Shown in pieces: positions 8,326 to 14,982 of a stretch of 35,143 bases of DNA; the stretch's first letter is position 1, and each line of letters starts with the position of its first letter. The notes under the pieces were generated by a model, which was not told where the DNA came from, searched no databases, and was given only the letters and a program-made list of their open reading frames with translations. A program made the position numbers and the translations under genes. This DNA comes from an uncultured Clostridia bacterium (GTDB taxonomy: Bacteria; Bacillota; Clostridia; Christensenellales; Pumilibacteraceae): assembly GCA_947581755.1 (NCBI GenBank), contig CANPVN010000016.1, positions 1-35,143 on the forward strand, given 5' to 3'.

Positions 8326-8494
8326 CAAAAAAAAGACAGCGTGGCAGCGTGACGCTGCACCCATGGTCGCGAGTTGCTTAGTTCCTAATTAAAAAGAAAT
8401 TTCCGCGAGCAGAGATTGTGCTAATATCTAATAAATAATGCCCTTGACTGCGTCGCAATGCCTACTCGTATATTGTTTTTTGTTTTGCGGCAAA
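8326..8494. other. Intergenic stretch without a recognisable gene
   Basis: Between the marR promoter and the terminator of the flavin-reductase-like gene. The only structure I see is a short perfect inverted repeat, GCAGCGT/ACGCTGC, around 8345-8359. No open frame with a ribosome site was found. Confidence 0.4.
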
Positions 8495-8524
8495 AGGCTC
8501 CCTTTGGGGTAAAAAGGGAGTCTT
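8495..8524 (-). terminator. Hairpin terminator after the flavin-reductase-like gene
   Basis: On the minus strand AGACTCCCTTT pairs with AAAGGGAGCCT around a loop of about seven bases, followed by TTTTG. It lies 34 bases after the stop codon. The T-tract is short, so efficiency is uncertain. Confidence 0.55.
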
Positions 8525-8557
8525 TGAAAAGTGTTATAAAGGGCAAAGGGAATATTT

Positions 8558-9133
8558 TTATTTACGCATTATTTTATTGCCGCTTTCCCAGGCTTTACCG
8601 ACGCGTTTGCCGATGGCGTAATAGCCGCCCTTGAACTGGTCGAAGATAAATCCGTTGAGTTTTACGGGGTCTACGGTACCCTGCTCGTCAAGGATGTGTT
8701 CCTCGGCGAGTACATTGACTATCTCGCCCATGACGCGGAAGCCCGTGACGGGGTGGTGTTGGATATCGATGACTTTACATTCGAGGGTAAGCGGGAAGTC
8801 CTCTATGATAGGCGCGTCCACACGCGAACTTTGTTTTGCTCTCAAACCGCTGCGTTCGAACTTATCGGGCATGGTATTTGCCGACGCGATGCCGAAGAAA
8901 TCCGCCTCTTCGAGATGTTTTATATCGGCGATACTCACGGTAAACGCCTGTCTTTTTACGATATTCTTGCTTGTCATGTGTTCCTCGTCGAGGTTGAGAG
9001 CGATGACGTTCTCGGCGCAGAGACCGCCCCAAGCCATATTCATGACGTCTACGGTGCCGTTATCGTTATAGGTAGCGATCATAAGCACAGGCATGGGGAA
9101 CACATAAGGCTTTACGCCCAAATCTTTTAACAT
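8558..9133 (-). CDS. Flavin reductase-like domain protein
   Basis: A 191-residue protein of the flavin reductase-like (FMN-binding split barrel) family. The N-terminus MLKDLGVKPYVFPMPVLMIA and the following TYNDNGTVDVMNMAWGG are typical of the short stand-alone members found in anaerobes. They bind FMN and may move electrons between NAD(P)H and flavin or act as flavoredoxins; the actual partner is unknown. The GGAGG site lies nine bases before the ATG. It is 39 bases downstream of the metallo-beta-lactamase-fold gene and is followed by a hairpin terminator, so it is probably the last gene of the rplI operon. A functional link to its neighbours is not evident. Confidence 0.85.
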   Translation of the reverse strand: MLKDLGVKPYVFPMPVLMIATYNDNGTVDVMNMAWGGLCAENVIALNLDEEHMTSKNIVKRQAFTVSIADIKHLEEADFFGIASANTMPDKFERSGLRAKQSSRVDAPIIEDFPLTLECKVIDIQHHPVTGFRVMGEIVNVLAEEHILDEQGTVDPVKLNGFIFDQFKGGYYAIGKRVGKAWESGNKIMRK

Positions 9134-9172
9134 TGATACAATCCTCCGTGTTTATAAAAATTATTTTTTTGG

Positions 9173-10396
9173 TTATTTTCGCCTCTTTTTTTTCGCGGAG
9201 AGGGGAACCGCCGCCAACTCGGGTAAAATTATTATTACCGCAAAATCAACTGTTATAAGGATAATTACCGTTTTTTTCCAACTGTGACGAGATCTTACCG
9301 TCGTTATCGTTTTGTCGTTGACGACGACGGAAGCGATTCCGTTCTCGATTTTCACGGAAATAAGCACGCTGCCCACGATGTCCGTTCTCAAGATATTGTC
9401 CTCTTTTACGCCCATATCGGCAAGGCGAGCGAGGACTTCGGGTTTGGGGTGTCCGTAACTGTTACCCGCGCCGCAACTTATGACGGCAACGAGGGAAGCG
9501 CACGAGTCGGGTGTGGTAAGCGTATCGAGATACTCTCGGGAACTGCTTGTATCGGAGCCGTGATGTCCGAGTTTTATGACGTCTACGGTGAAATTCTCGT
9601 CGAAGCGAGAGAACTTGCCCTGCCCTTTTTTCGCGAGGTCTACAAATTCCGCTTCGTTCTCCTTCTCGGCGTCGCCCGAAAAGACGATTCGCTTGCCCGC
9701 ATACTCGAGAATCATTATCGGCGAGTAGTCGTTCCAATCCTTGTAACTGTCCTTTGTGGGAGTAAAGAAATTTATCTCGTAATAGCCCGCGTCGCCCTGT
9801 TGCAGTCCCTCGGGGCGTATCACGTTGCAAGTATCGTCGTCGGCGTCGGTCACGACTACCGAGTCGCTGTTCTTGTACGCCGCGTCTATGACTTCCTTAT
9901 AGACTTTTGTGTTCTTGGAGGAATATTCGCCGTTGAGTTGCTCCTTCCCGGGGTCGTCGAAGCCCGAATAACTTGCAAGCACATTGGGGCGATAAAAGAC
10001 TTCTACGGGATAGCGGCTTATCACGTCGTCGAGACTGCCGCAATGGTCGGCGTCGCTGTGCGTCAATATCGCAAAGTCGAAACCGCCGTCCTGCCCCTCG
10101 AAGATATTGGAGTCTATGTAGTCGATAAGTCCCGCCGCCGCGTCAACGTCTCCGCCGTCTATAATCATTTTTCTGTCGTCGGGCAACTCTATTACGCACG
10201 AATCCGCCTGCCCCACGTCTATGAAATGTACTCTCAGCTCTTTCGCATTCGGCAGAGGTATCGCGGAGTCCTCTTTCCATCCCAGCGCGCTTTCTATTCT
10301 GTCGGTGAAGAACAGAGAACCCGCAAGCAACAGCGCGATGACGATAGCTATGATCAGCCGAAGCAACAAATGTCTTTTTCTTTGAGATTTGCTCAC
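9173..10396 (-). CDS. ComEC/Rec2-type metallo-beta-lactamase-fold hydrolase, membrane-anchored
   Basis: A 407-residue protein resembling the C-terminal metallo-beta-lactamase domain of ComEC without the competence membrane channel. An N-terminal membrane anchor spans about residues 11-30. The domain begins at LRVHFIDVGQADSCVI and contains the metal-binding HSDADH (113-118), IVFSGDAE and IKLGHHGSDTS. A second hydrophobic helix near the C-terminus (VIILITVDFAVIIILP) ends in a lysine/arginine-rich tail, so both ends may be membrane-inserted. Related proteins are presumed nucleases or phosphodiesterases acting outside the membrane. The GTG start overlaps the stop of the patatin gene by 4 bases, indicating translational coupling. 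Confidence 0.85.
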   Translation of the reverse strand: MSKSQRKRHLLLRLIIAIVIALLLAGSLFFTDRIESALGWKEDSAIPLPNAKELRVHFIDVGQADSCVIELPDDRKMIIDGGDVDAAAGLIDYIDSNIFEGQDGGFDFAILTHSDADHCGSLDDVISRYPVEVFYRPNVLASYSGFDDPGKEQLNGEYSSKNTKVYKEVIDAAYKNSDSVVVTDADDDTCNVIRPEGLQQGDAGYYEINFFTPTKDSYKDWNDYSPIMILEYAGKRIVFSGDAEKENEAEFVDLAKKGQGKFSRFDENFTVDVIKLGHHGSDTSSSREYLDTLTTPDSCASLVAVISCGAGNSYGHPKPEVLARLADMGVKEDNILRTDIVGSVLISVKIENGIASVVVNDKTITTVRSRHSWKKTVIILITVDFAVIIILPELAAVPLSAKKKRRK

Positions 10397-11280
10397 TGTA
10401 AATTCTTCCTTCCGCGCTTTTTATCGGGTTCGACAGTCACTTCCTCGGTGGTGTAGAACAGACTCTTTACTTCCTCGATATGTTTTTTGGCTTCGTCGTA
10501 GCCGTTTTGGATCATCTCTTCGTAGCCGTCCTTTTTGGTGGGTCTGAACTTTTTGAGGTCGGGATTTATGATTATATCGGAATGTCTGAGTCCCTCGCGA
10601 GCCAAAGCCGCGCTCATTATTCCGTAAGAAGTTTTCAGAACGTCTATCGTGCCCGTCTCTGCGGAGCCTTCGCCTCGGGTGGAGTTGATGTCTACGCTTA
10701 CGACTTTATCTGCGCCCAAAAGCCGACACACATCGGCGGGAACGGTGTTGAGAATACCGCCGTCCACGAGGTGCATATCTCCCACTATGTAGGGCTTGAA
10801 AAATATCGGCACACAGCAAGAAGCCGAGACTGCGTCGGAGACTTTTCCCTTGTCCAAAATCACCTGTTTCGCCGTCACGAGATCCACCGCAACCGCCGCA
10901 AAGGGCTTTCTCAGTTGCTCTATGTCGATATCGCCTATTATCCCCGCGACTGTCTTACCGATAGGAGCGGCGTCTTTGGCTCTGAAAAATACTCCCTTTC
11001 GGATGTCGTCGGGGTCGAGGTCGTGAGAATGAGCGATAATAGCGTCGATACTCATGCCCGAACAATACAGCGCGCCGACAAGACTGCCCGCGCTTGTGCC
11101 CACGCACATATCGAATTCTATGCCCGCCTCGGCAAACGCCTTCAAGACGCCGACGTGCCCGAAACCTCTCGCGCCGCCTCCGCCGAGGCACAAAGCCACT
11201 TTGTTCCTCTTTTGAAGAGTCCGCGTTTCGGGGGCGTTGCGTTGTTGTTTCCTTTTTCTGAAAAAATCTATGATTCCCAT
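10393..11280 (-). CDS. Patatin-like phospholipase (RssA/YchK type)
   Basis: A 295-residue serine lipase of the bacterial patatin family. The oxyanion-hole loop is GGGGARGFGHVG (33-44), the nucleophile elbow GTSAGS places the catalytic serine at S63, and D173 in VDGGILNTVP completes the Ser-Asp dyad. I see no signal peptide; the N-terminus is basic (FFRKRKQQR). The family hydrolyses acyl esters of phospholipids or glycerides. The gene starts two bases after the rplI stop and its own stop overlaps the next gene, so it is embedded in the rplI operon. Its in vivo substrate is unknown. Confidence 0.9.
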   Translation of the reverse strand: MGIIDFFRKRKQQRNAPETRTLQKRNKVALCLGGGGARGFGHVGVLKAFAEAGIEFDMCVGTSAGSLVGALYCSGMSIDAIIAHSHDLDPDDIRKGVFFRAKDAAPIGKTVAGIIGDIDIEQLRKPFAAVAVDLVTAKQVILDKGKVSDAVSASCCVPIFFKPYIVGDMHLVDGGILNTVPADVCRLLGADKVVSVDINSTRGEGSAETGTIDVLKTSYGIMSAALAREGLRHSDIIINPDLKKFRPTKKDGYEEMIQNGYDEAKKHIEEVKSLFYTTEEVTVEPDKKRGRKNLQ

Positions 11281-11282
11281 TT

Positions 11283-11729
11283 TTATTTTATCGCTTCCAC
11301 GGTAACTTTTATTACTGCGGACACTTCGGGATAGAGTTTGACGGTGACATTATGAGAGCCGACCGTCTTGATGGGTTCGCTTAAGACTATCTTTTTCTTG
11401 TCCACTTCGACGCCGCGATTTGCCAACGCCTCGGAGATCGTGAGAGTGGTGAGCGCGCCGAAGATCTTGCCGTTCTCGCTCACTTTAAGCGGAATAACCA
11501 CCTCTGTTCCGTCGAGAGCTTTCTTCAATTCGACAGCGGCGGCTTTTTCTTGCGCCTTTCGTCTTTCGGCGGCTTCGGCAGCCACCTTATGGCTGTTGAG
11601 GTTGACCGAAGTTGCCTCTACCGCGAGTTTTTGTTTTATCAAAAAATTCTTGGCATAGCCGTCCGAGACTTCTATTATGTCTCCCTTCTTGCCCTGTCCT
11701 TTGACGTCCTTTTGTAAAATAACTTTCAT
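11283..11729 (-). CDS. rplI: 50S ribosomal protein L9
   Basis: Ribosomal protein L9 of 148 residues, the usual length. The N-terminal RNA-binding domain has the family start [20 protein letters not shown], followed by DGYAKNFLI, the long connecting helix (alanine- and glutamate-rich, about 40-80) and the C-terminal domain. L9 binds 23S rRNA near the L1 stalk and limits frameshifting. It is often followed by dnaB in Bacillota; here it is followed by a patatin gene. The ribosome site GGAGG lies about 12 bases before the ATG, wider than usual. It heads a probable four-gene operon. Confidence 0.96.
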   Translation of the reverse strand: MKVILQKDVKGQGKKGDIIEVSDGYAKNFLIKQKLAVEATSVNLNSHKVAAEAAERRKAQEKAAAVELKKALDGTEVVIPLKVSENGKIFGALTTLTISEALANRGVEVDKKKIVLSEPIKTVGSHNVTVKLYPEVSAVIKVTVEAIK

Positions 11730-11758
11730 ACAGAGTCACTGCCTCCTTTCCTGTGACT

Positions 11759-11787
11759 ATTTTACTGTAAATCCCTTTTTTTGTCAA
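11759..11787 (-). promoter_or_regulatory. Sigma-A promoter of rplI operon
   Basis: On the minus strand TTGACA (11782-11787) and TAAAAT (11759-11764) are separated by 17 bases, giving a leader of about 20-25 bases before the L9 start. Confidence 0.75.
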
Positions 11788-11867
11788 GGCTTTATCCAAT
11801 CGAAAGAATATTTCCCGACCTTTTAATCAATAATATTATTGACAAATTTTTTTAAGGAGATTTTGCT

Positions 11868-12173
11868 ATGAAAGATTTGAAGTGCGGTCTTAAGAGTTGT
11901 ACTCACAACAAAGGCTACTGCTGCTGCGCCCGAGAAATTTCGGTATCGGGACAGACAGATTGCCTTACCTTCGAAGAGGACGAAAACAAGAAAAACAAAA
12001 GTATGTTCGAGGCGGGAAGCGACTTCGTAAAAGCCAACTACAGCGTGGATACCACCGTCGCTTGCGCCGCCAAATGTATTTTTCAAAAGGACGGCAGATG
12101 TATCAGTAACGGAATAACGGTAATGAGTAACGACGACGCTCCCGCCGCCTGCCTCACCTTTATAAAAGAATAA
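11868..12173 (+). CDS. DUF1540 cysteine-rich protein with two tandem units
   Basis: A 101-residue cytoplasmic-looking protein and the only confident plus-strand gene. It contains two DUF1540 units. The first has C6, C11, C18, C19, C20 and C32 (CGLKSCTHNKGYCCCAREI). The second has C66, C70, C78 and C95 and lacks the usual C-x-A pair, with S-N in its place. The cysteine pattern suggests metal binding, but the family's function is not known. AAGGAG lies about ten bases before the ATG. The gene is transcribed away from rplI and ends in a hairpin terminator, so it is monocistronic. An alternative start is unlikely because no other in-frame ATG has a ribosome site. Confidence 0.85.
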   Translation: MKDLKCGLKSCTHNKGYCCCAREISVSGQTDCLTFEEDENKKNKSMFEAGSDFVKANYSVDTTVACAAKCIFQKDGRCISNGITVMSNDDAPAACLTFIKE

Positions 12174-12200
12174 CCGTCACGATTTTTCGCATTGCAAAAG

Positions 12201-12237
12201 AAAACCGACTCTCTTTTCGAAAGTCGGTTTTTTTGTG
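12201..12237 (+). terminator. Terminator of the DUF1540 gene, possibly bidirectional
   Basis: AAAACCGACT (12201-12210) pairs with AGTCGGTTTT (12222-12231), followed by a long T-run on the plus strand. On the minus strand the stem is also followed by a T-rich stretch, so it may also stop transcripts leaving the RHS island. Confidence 0.8.
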
Positions 12238-12248
12238 TTTTTTTTAAG

Positions 12249-12584
12249 TCACAAAGGACTATCGCTTGTTGTTATTCTTCGGAGTAGTCGAATATAAGTT
12301 GCGCGTCGCAATTCTGAGCCTTCCATTCCGTTCCGACTATCGCAAGTTGCAAATAAAGAGATAAATCTGCCGAGAGCGGGATCATAGTAACGACTTTGCA
12401 GATAGTAAAGATTAAATTCGCTGTCCCAATAATATCCGCGATAACGGATAGGATTTATATTTCCGATATTTATTACATCTGTGCCGATTTCTACTCCGTA
12501 AGCATTGAAAACCTTATGATTGCCCCAAGCGTCGTAAACATATCGGCATTGCAGATTACCGAAATTATCGTATTGGTTATCATT
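12249..12584 (-). pseudogene. RHS core fragment A (displaced, truncated)
   Basis: This open frame has no start codon and begins just after an in-frame stop. It encodes the end of an RHS repeat-associated core, from DNFGNLQCRYVYDAWGNH to SRYYDPALGRFIS, identical at the DNA level to the same part of the main RHS gene. After RFIS the family sequence stops abruptly. The frame continues as unrelated residues into the neighbouring BspA-like tail, which is read in another frame. No toxin module remains. It is interpreted as the oldest displaced core of the island, broken by a later recombination. Confidence 0.8.
12272..12340 (-). pseudogene. C-terminal remnant of a BspA-like leucine-rich-repeat protein
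   Basis: The last 22 codons of a reading frame read IVGTEWKAQN then CDAQLIFDYSEE and a stop. The complete BspA-like protein at the other end of the window finishes with WLTSDAQIIYDYEA. The shared W, DAQ-[LI]-I-[FY]-DY and acidic end suggest a common origin. No start or repeat region is present. The fragment abuts RHS core A, so the two were joined by recombination. The match is short, hence moderate confidence. Confidence 0.55.
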
Positions 12585-12830
12585 TCAAGACTTTACTTAT
12601 CCGTTGCTTATTTAAACCTAATCCTGTTTATGATAAAAACTATTATAGCAAGGACGCAAAGGAAAATTAGCGCTAAAAAAATTAGTGTCAATACTCCAAC
12701 AGTGATATTTTTTCCAGTCATCCCATCAGGGTTATCACCAAATGCACCGGCAATAACCATTAGCATACAGTATAAACAATATTTAATAAATTCCCACATT
12801 CATATCATCTCCTGAAATCGTTACGAATCG
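12356..12830 (-). repeat. Direct repeat copy A (RHS core end plus small membrane ORF)
   Basis: About 475 bp repeated at 14508-14982 with a fixed offset of 2152 bases. The part covering the RHS core (12356-12572) is identical to both other core copies. The part covering the small membrane protein differs at scattered positions, for example ATTAGCGCT here against ATTACCGCT in the other copy. Confidence 0.9.
12608..12799 (-). CDS. Small membrane protein, candidate immunity protein (copy 1')
   Basis: A 63-residue protein with two hydrophobic stretches: around residues 8-20 (CLYCMLMVIAGAF) and 32-57 (ITVGVLTLIFLALIFLCVLA and on). It ends in basic residues (NRIRFK). It differs from the copy directly behind the main RHS gene at only four positions (E3G, Y10N, D22N, L43V). 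A short toxin-tail vestige lies just upstream and RHS core A just downstream, so it appears to be the immunity gene of a displaced toxin module whose toxin has been lost. The ribosome site AGGAG lies nine to ten bases before the ATG. The immunity role is inferred from position only. Confidence 0.6.
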   Translation of the reverse strand: MWEFIKYCLYCMLMVIAGAFGDNPDGMTGKNITVGVLTLIFLALIFLCVLAIIVFIINRIRFK

Positions 12831-12846
12831 ATTTTACAAAGAGGTT
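12805..12846 (-). pseudogene. Toxin-tail vestige (CT1-like C-terminus)
   Basis: The frame ends NLFVKSIRNDFRR and stop. The main RHS toxin module ends GAIFNDFRR at the equivalent position before its immunity gene. Only the last dozen codons survive, and the fragment joins directly to the end of the 124-residue membrane-protein gene. Confidence 0.6.
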
Positions 12847-12851
12847 CTTGT

Positions 12852-13226
12852 TTACTTGAATTTGGGACGATTTGCCCACAAAAGAATGAGCCTCACCAGA
12901 AAACAAATGCCGAAAACCCCCGCCATTATCCTATAGCCCCATTGTGCTTCTATCGAGGCGGGAATCACGCTCCACCAAATTCCCGAGGCGCTCCATAAAC
13001 ACAGAGATATATTGACAAGAAAGGTAAATATGACAATAGAAGGTTTTATCGCTCCGTTCAACCCGATAAGAAATAATTTTTTGATCCAACAATTGGAGAA
13101 AAAAGGATAATTTTCTCTATGCTTTAACGGCACTTGGCTATAAATATATAGAAAAAAGATACCAACAAACATAAGCCATACGGCGAAAATAAACAAGTTA
13201 CCCAACAAAATATCCAACCAATCCAT
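12852..13226 (-). CDS. Membrane protein, candidate immunity protein (imm3)
   Basis: A hydrophobic protein of about 124 residues with three to four membrane segments (near residues 9-28, 50-75, 80-95 and 100-118). I recognise no family. A GTG at 13232 is possible, but AGGAG lies five bases before the ATG at 13226, so I choose MDWLDILLG. The stop of a 37-codon frame that resembles a toxin tail lies nine bases upstream. That is the arrangement expected of an immunity gene coupled to its toxin. Immunity is inferred from the island context; another membrane function is possible. Confidence 0.6.
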   Translation of the reverse strand: MDWLDILLGNLFIFAVWLMFVGIFFLYIYSQVPLKHRENYPFFSNCWIKKLFLIGLNGAIKPSIVIFTFLVNISLCLWSASGIWWSVIPASIEAQWGYRIMAGVFGICFLVRLILLWANRPKFK

Positions 13227-13235
13227 TTTCACTCC

Positions 13236-13349
13236 TCAATCAAGGTAATCCTTCAACACCTGTGCATAATGTGAGATAATGTTGGCAATTGCAGAGATCG
13301 CTCCGGATACCACAGAACTCTTTATTATTGGTTTAATAAATTCCCACAT
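13236..13349 (-). pseudogene. Chimeric remnant: immunity start fused to a toxin tail (CT3)
   Basis: A 37-residue frame. The first six residues MWEFIK and the DNA around them match the start of the 63-residue immunity candidates. The rest (PIIKSSVVSGAISAIANIIS and on to KDYLD) looks like the amphipathic end of another toxin module. It ends nine bases before the next membrane-protein gene. I read it as a recombination scar that joined one immunity gene's start to the end of a third toxin. Expression as a micro-protein cannot be excluded. Confidence 0.5.
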
Positions 13350-13360
13350 TTATGTCACGC

Positions 13361-13417
13361 CTAAAAATCATTAGAAATCGATTTTATAATGTCGCCCACC
13401 ATTGCCGCCGAATTTAC
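13361..13417 (-). pseudogene. Toxin-tail vestige (second CT1-like C-terminus)
   Basis: The frame VNSAAMVGDIIKSISNDF and stop follows directly after the stop of the 145-residue immunity candidate. It shares KSI-x-NDF with the vestige at 12805 and G-x-I-x-x-I-x-NDF with the end of the main toxin. It precedes a conserved start region of the MWEFIK type. Only 18 codons are left. Confidence 0.55.
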
Positions 13418-13855
13418 CTATGTCGTTTCATCATAACGACCTATACGAAACAAGCATTTCTTTTTATAATAGTAAGCGCCTACACTAAAACGAACTTCTT
13501 CCTTCGGATATTTTTTTATATAAAAAAAGTATTTTGTTACTACAAATTTATCTCCGACAATCGCTATACTTCGCGAGTCATAACAAACAAATATTAGTAA
13601 TAAAATTTGCAAAACGAGTAGACCTGCAGCGAATCCAGAAATTGTACTACTATGTTTTATAAAAAATACATAACTGCCGCGAACAACCAAATAAATGACA
13701 ATTGCCAAAAACGCAAGAATGTACGGTCTGTCTTGTGTACGAGTCTCCGATATTCCCTCTTTTCTCCTCTTGTGCCGTACGCAAGATATATATATTTCGC
13801 AGATTATGCAAAAAGCAAATAGTATATAAGATAGTATAATTACAAATAAATTCAT
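13418..13855 (-). CDS. Membrane protein, candidate immunity protein (imm2)
   Basis: A 145-residue protein. The N-terminus is a membrane helix (residues 3-25). Two further hydrophobic segments occur at about 47-68 and 75-92. The C-terminal ~50 residues are soluble and basic (IVGDKFVVTKYFFYIKKYPK and on), resembling a small membrane-tethered domain. I recognise no named family. Its ATG overlaps the stop of the displaced RHS module by four bases (ATGA), a tight coupling typical of toxin and immunity pairs. Codon use is AT-rich like the rest of the island. Confidence 0.65.
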   Translation of the reverse strand: MNLFVIILSYILFAFCIICEIYISCVRHKRRKEGISETRTQDRPYILAFLAIVIYLVVRGSYVFFIKHSSTISGFAAGLLVLQILLLIFVCYDSRSIAIVGDKFVVTKYFFYIKKYPKEEVRFSVGAYYYKKKCLFRIGRYDETT

Positions 13856-14736
13856 ATATCAAACCACTCCTCAATCGCAGATATTAATACATTAATCATT
13901 GGAAGTATTCCTGCTTTAAGAATTCCCTTCACCAACCTTTTAGTTATTATGGCTTTGATTGTCGCCGTTTCTACTTGTATTGTTTTGCCGATCATCATTT
14001 GCAAGAATTTATTATTTGTCTTTTGTCCAAAAATTTGTTTTGAGAGATCGCCGGCTATACCTGCCGCATCTTTTGCCCCTGCACCACTAAAATAGAATGA
14101 TAAGCCTCCAACAATCGTTGAAATACCTATATCTATCCATGTATTATAATCGGAAAAACTTTTACCGTCGAACATGCTATCAAATGCACCTTGAGCGAAT
14201 CCAAGTCCTGCGCCTACTAATCCCATTTCGATTGCGGTGAGCCCCGTTGCCGTCAACATTCCGCCGACTCCGCCGATAAGACTATCGACGATAACCTTAC
14301 CGACATTGACGTTTTCCCAGCCTTTTTCCGAGACTTCATTGATAAGACTTGTCACTCCACCCACAAGGGCTCCGACAAGAAAGCCTATAAGTAATAACGT
14401 AAGGCTTTTTCCTTCAGGATCGACATAGGCTATCGGATTATTGCCGCAATAGGCATAAAGGTTTAAACCTACTACGCTTTTGGGTTCGAGATAACCTACG
14501 TCATCGGAAGAGATAAATCTGCCGAGAGCGGGATCATAGTAACGACTTTGCAGATAGTAAAGATTAAATTCGCTGTCCCAATAATATCCGCGATAACGGA
14601 TAGGATTTATATTTCCGATATTTATTACATCTGTGCCGATTTCTACTCCGTAAGCATTGAAAACCTTATGATTGCCCCAAGCGTCGTAAACATATCGGCA
14701 TTGCAGATTACCGAAATTATCGTATTGGTTATCATT
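13852..14736 (-). CDS. Orphan RHS core with toxin module CT2, no own start
   Basis: An open frame of 294 codons that follows an in-frame TGA (14737-14739) and has no ATG within the core, as expected for a displaced Rhs tip. Residues 1-109 are the RHS core, identical to the main gene from DNFGNLQC to YAYCGNNP, then DPEG (14410-14421). The C-terminal 185 residues (CT2, 13852-14409) differ completely from the main tip. They start with a hydrophobic segment (SLTLLLIGFLVGALVGGV) and contain glycine-rich helices and a basic, amphipathic end finishing IEEWFDI. No nuclease or other enzyme motif is visible. A GTG at 14364 could start a shorter protein. The module would be expressed if recombined onto the main gene. 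Confidence 0.75.
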   Translation of the reverse strand, partial: NDNQYDNFGNLQCRYVYDAWGNHKVFNAYGVEIGTDVINIGNINPIRYRGYYWDSEFNLYYLQSRYYDPALGRFISSDDVGYLEPKSVVGLNLYAYCGNNPIAYVDPEGKSLTLLLIGFLVGALVGGVTSLINEVSEKGWENVNVGKVIVDSLIGGVGGMLTATGLTAIEMGLVGAGLGFAQGAFDSMFDGKSFSDYNTWIDIGISTIVGGLSFYFSGAGAKDAAGIAGDLSKQIFGQKTNNKFLQMMIGKTIQVETATIKAIITKRLVKGILKAGILPMINVLISAIEEWFDI

Positions 14737-14982
14737 TCAAGACTTTACTTATCCGTTGCTTATTTAAACCTAATCCTGTTTATGATAAAAACTATTATAG
14801 CAAGGACGCAAAGGAAAATTACCGCTAAAAAAATTAGTGTCAATACTCCAACAGTGATATTTTTTCCAGTCATCCCATCAGGGTTATTACCAAATGCACC
14901 GGCAATAACCATTAGCATACAGTTTAAACAATATTTAATAAATCCCCACACTTATATCATCTCCTAAAATCGTTAAAAATCG
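14508..14982 (-). repeat. Direct repeat copy B (RHS core end plus small membrane ORF)
   Basis: Partner of the repeat at 12356-12830. The two copies also share the junction between the immunity gene and the core, so they arose by duplication of a joined unit rather than independently. Within this copy and beyond it, 14435-14724 is identical to 15579-15868 in the main gene. Confidence 0.9.
14760..14951 (-). CDS. Small membrane protein, candidate immunity protein (imm1)
   Basis: A 63-residue protein with two hydrophobic stretches and a basic end (NRIRFK). The start is GTG, five bases after the stop of the main RHS gene, with AGGAG inside the end of the RHS gene, so translation is coupled. Position directly behind the toxin tip is the classical place of the immunity gene in Rhs and CDI systems. 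It is nearly identical to the copy at 12608-12799. No family is recognised. If the toxin tip attacks membranes, as its hydrophobicity suggests, a membrane immunity protein would fit. Confidence 0.65.
   Translation of the reverse strand: MWGFIKYCLNCMLMVIAGAFGNNPDGMTGKNITVGVLTLIFLAVIFLCVLAIIVFIINRIRFK

Noticed and set aside
12396..12815. Plus-strand frame of 139 codons, repeated at 14548-14967
   Set aside because: It is repeated only because the underlying RHS core and immunity gene are repeated. It is antisense to both and has no ribosome site.
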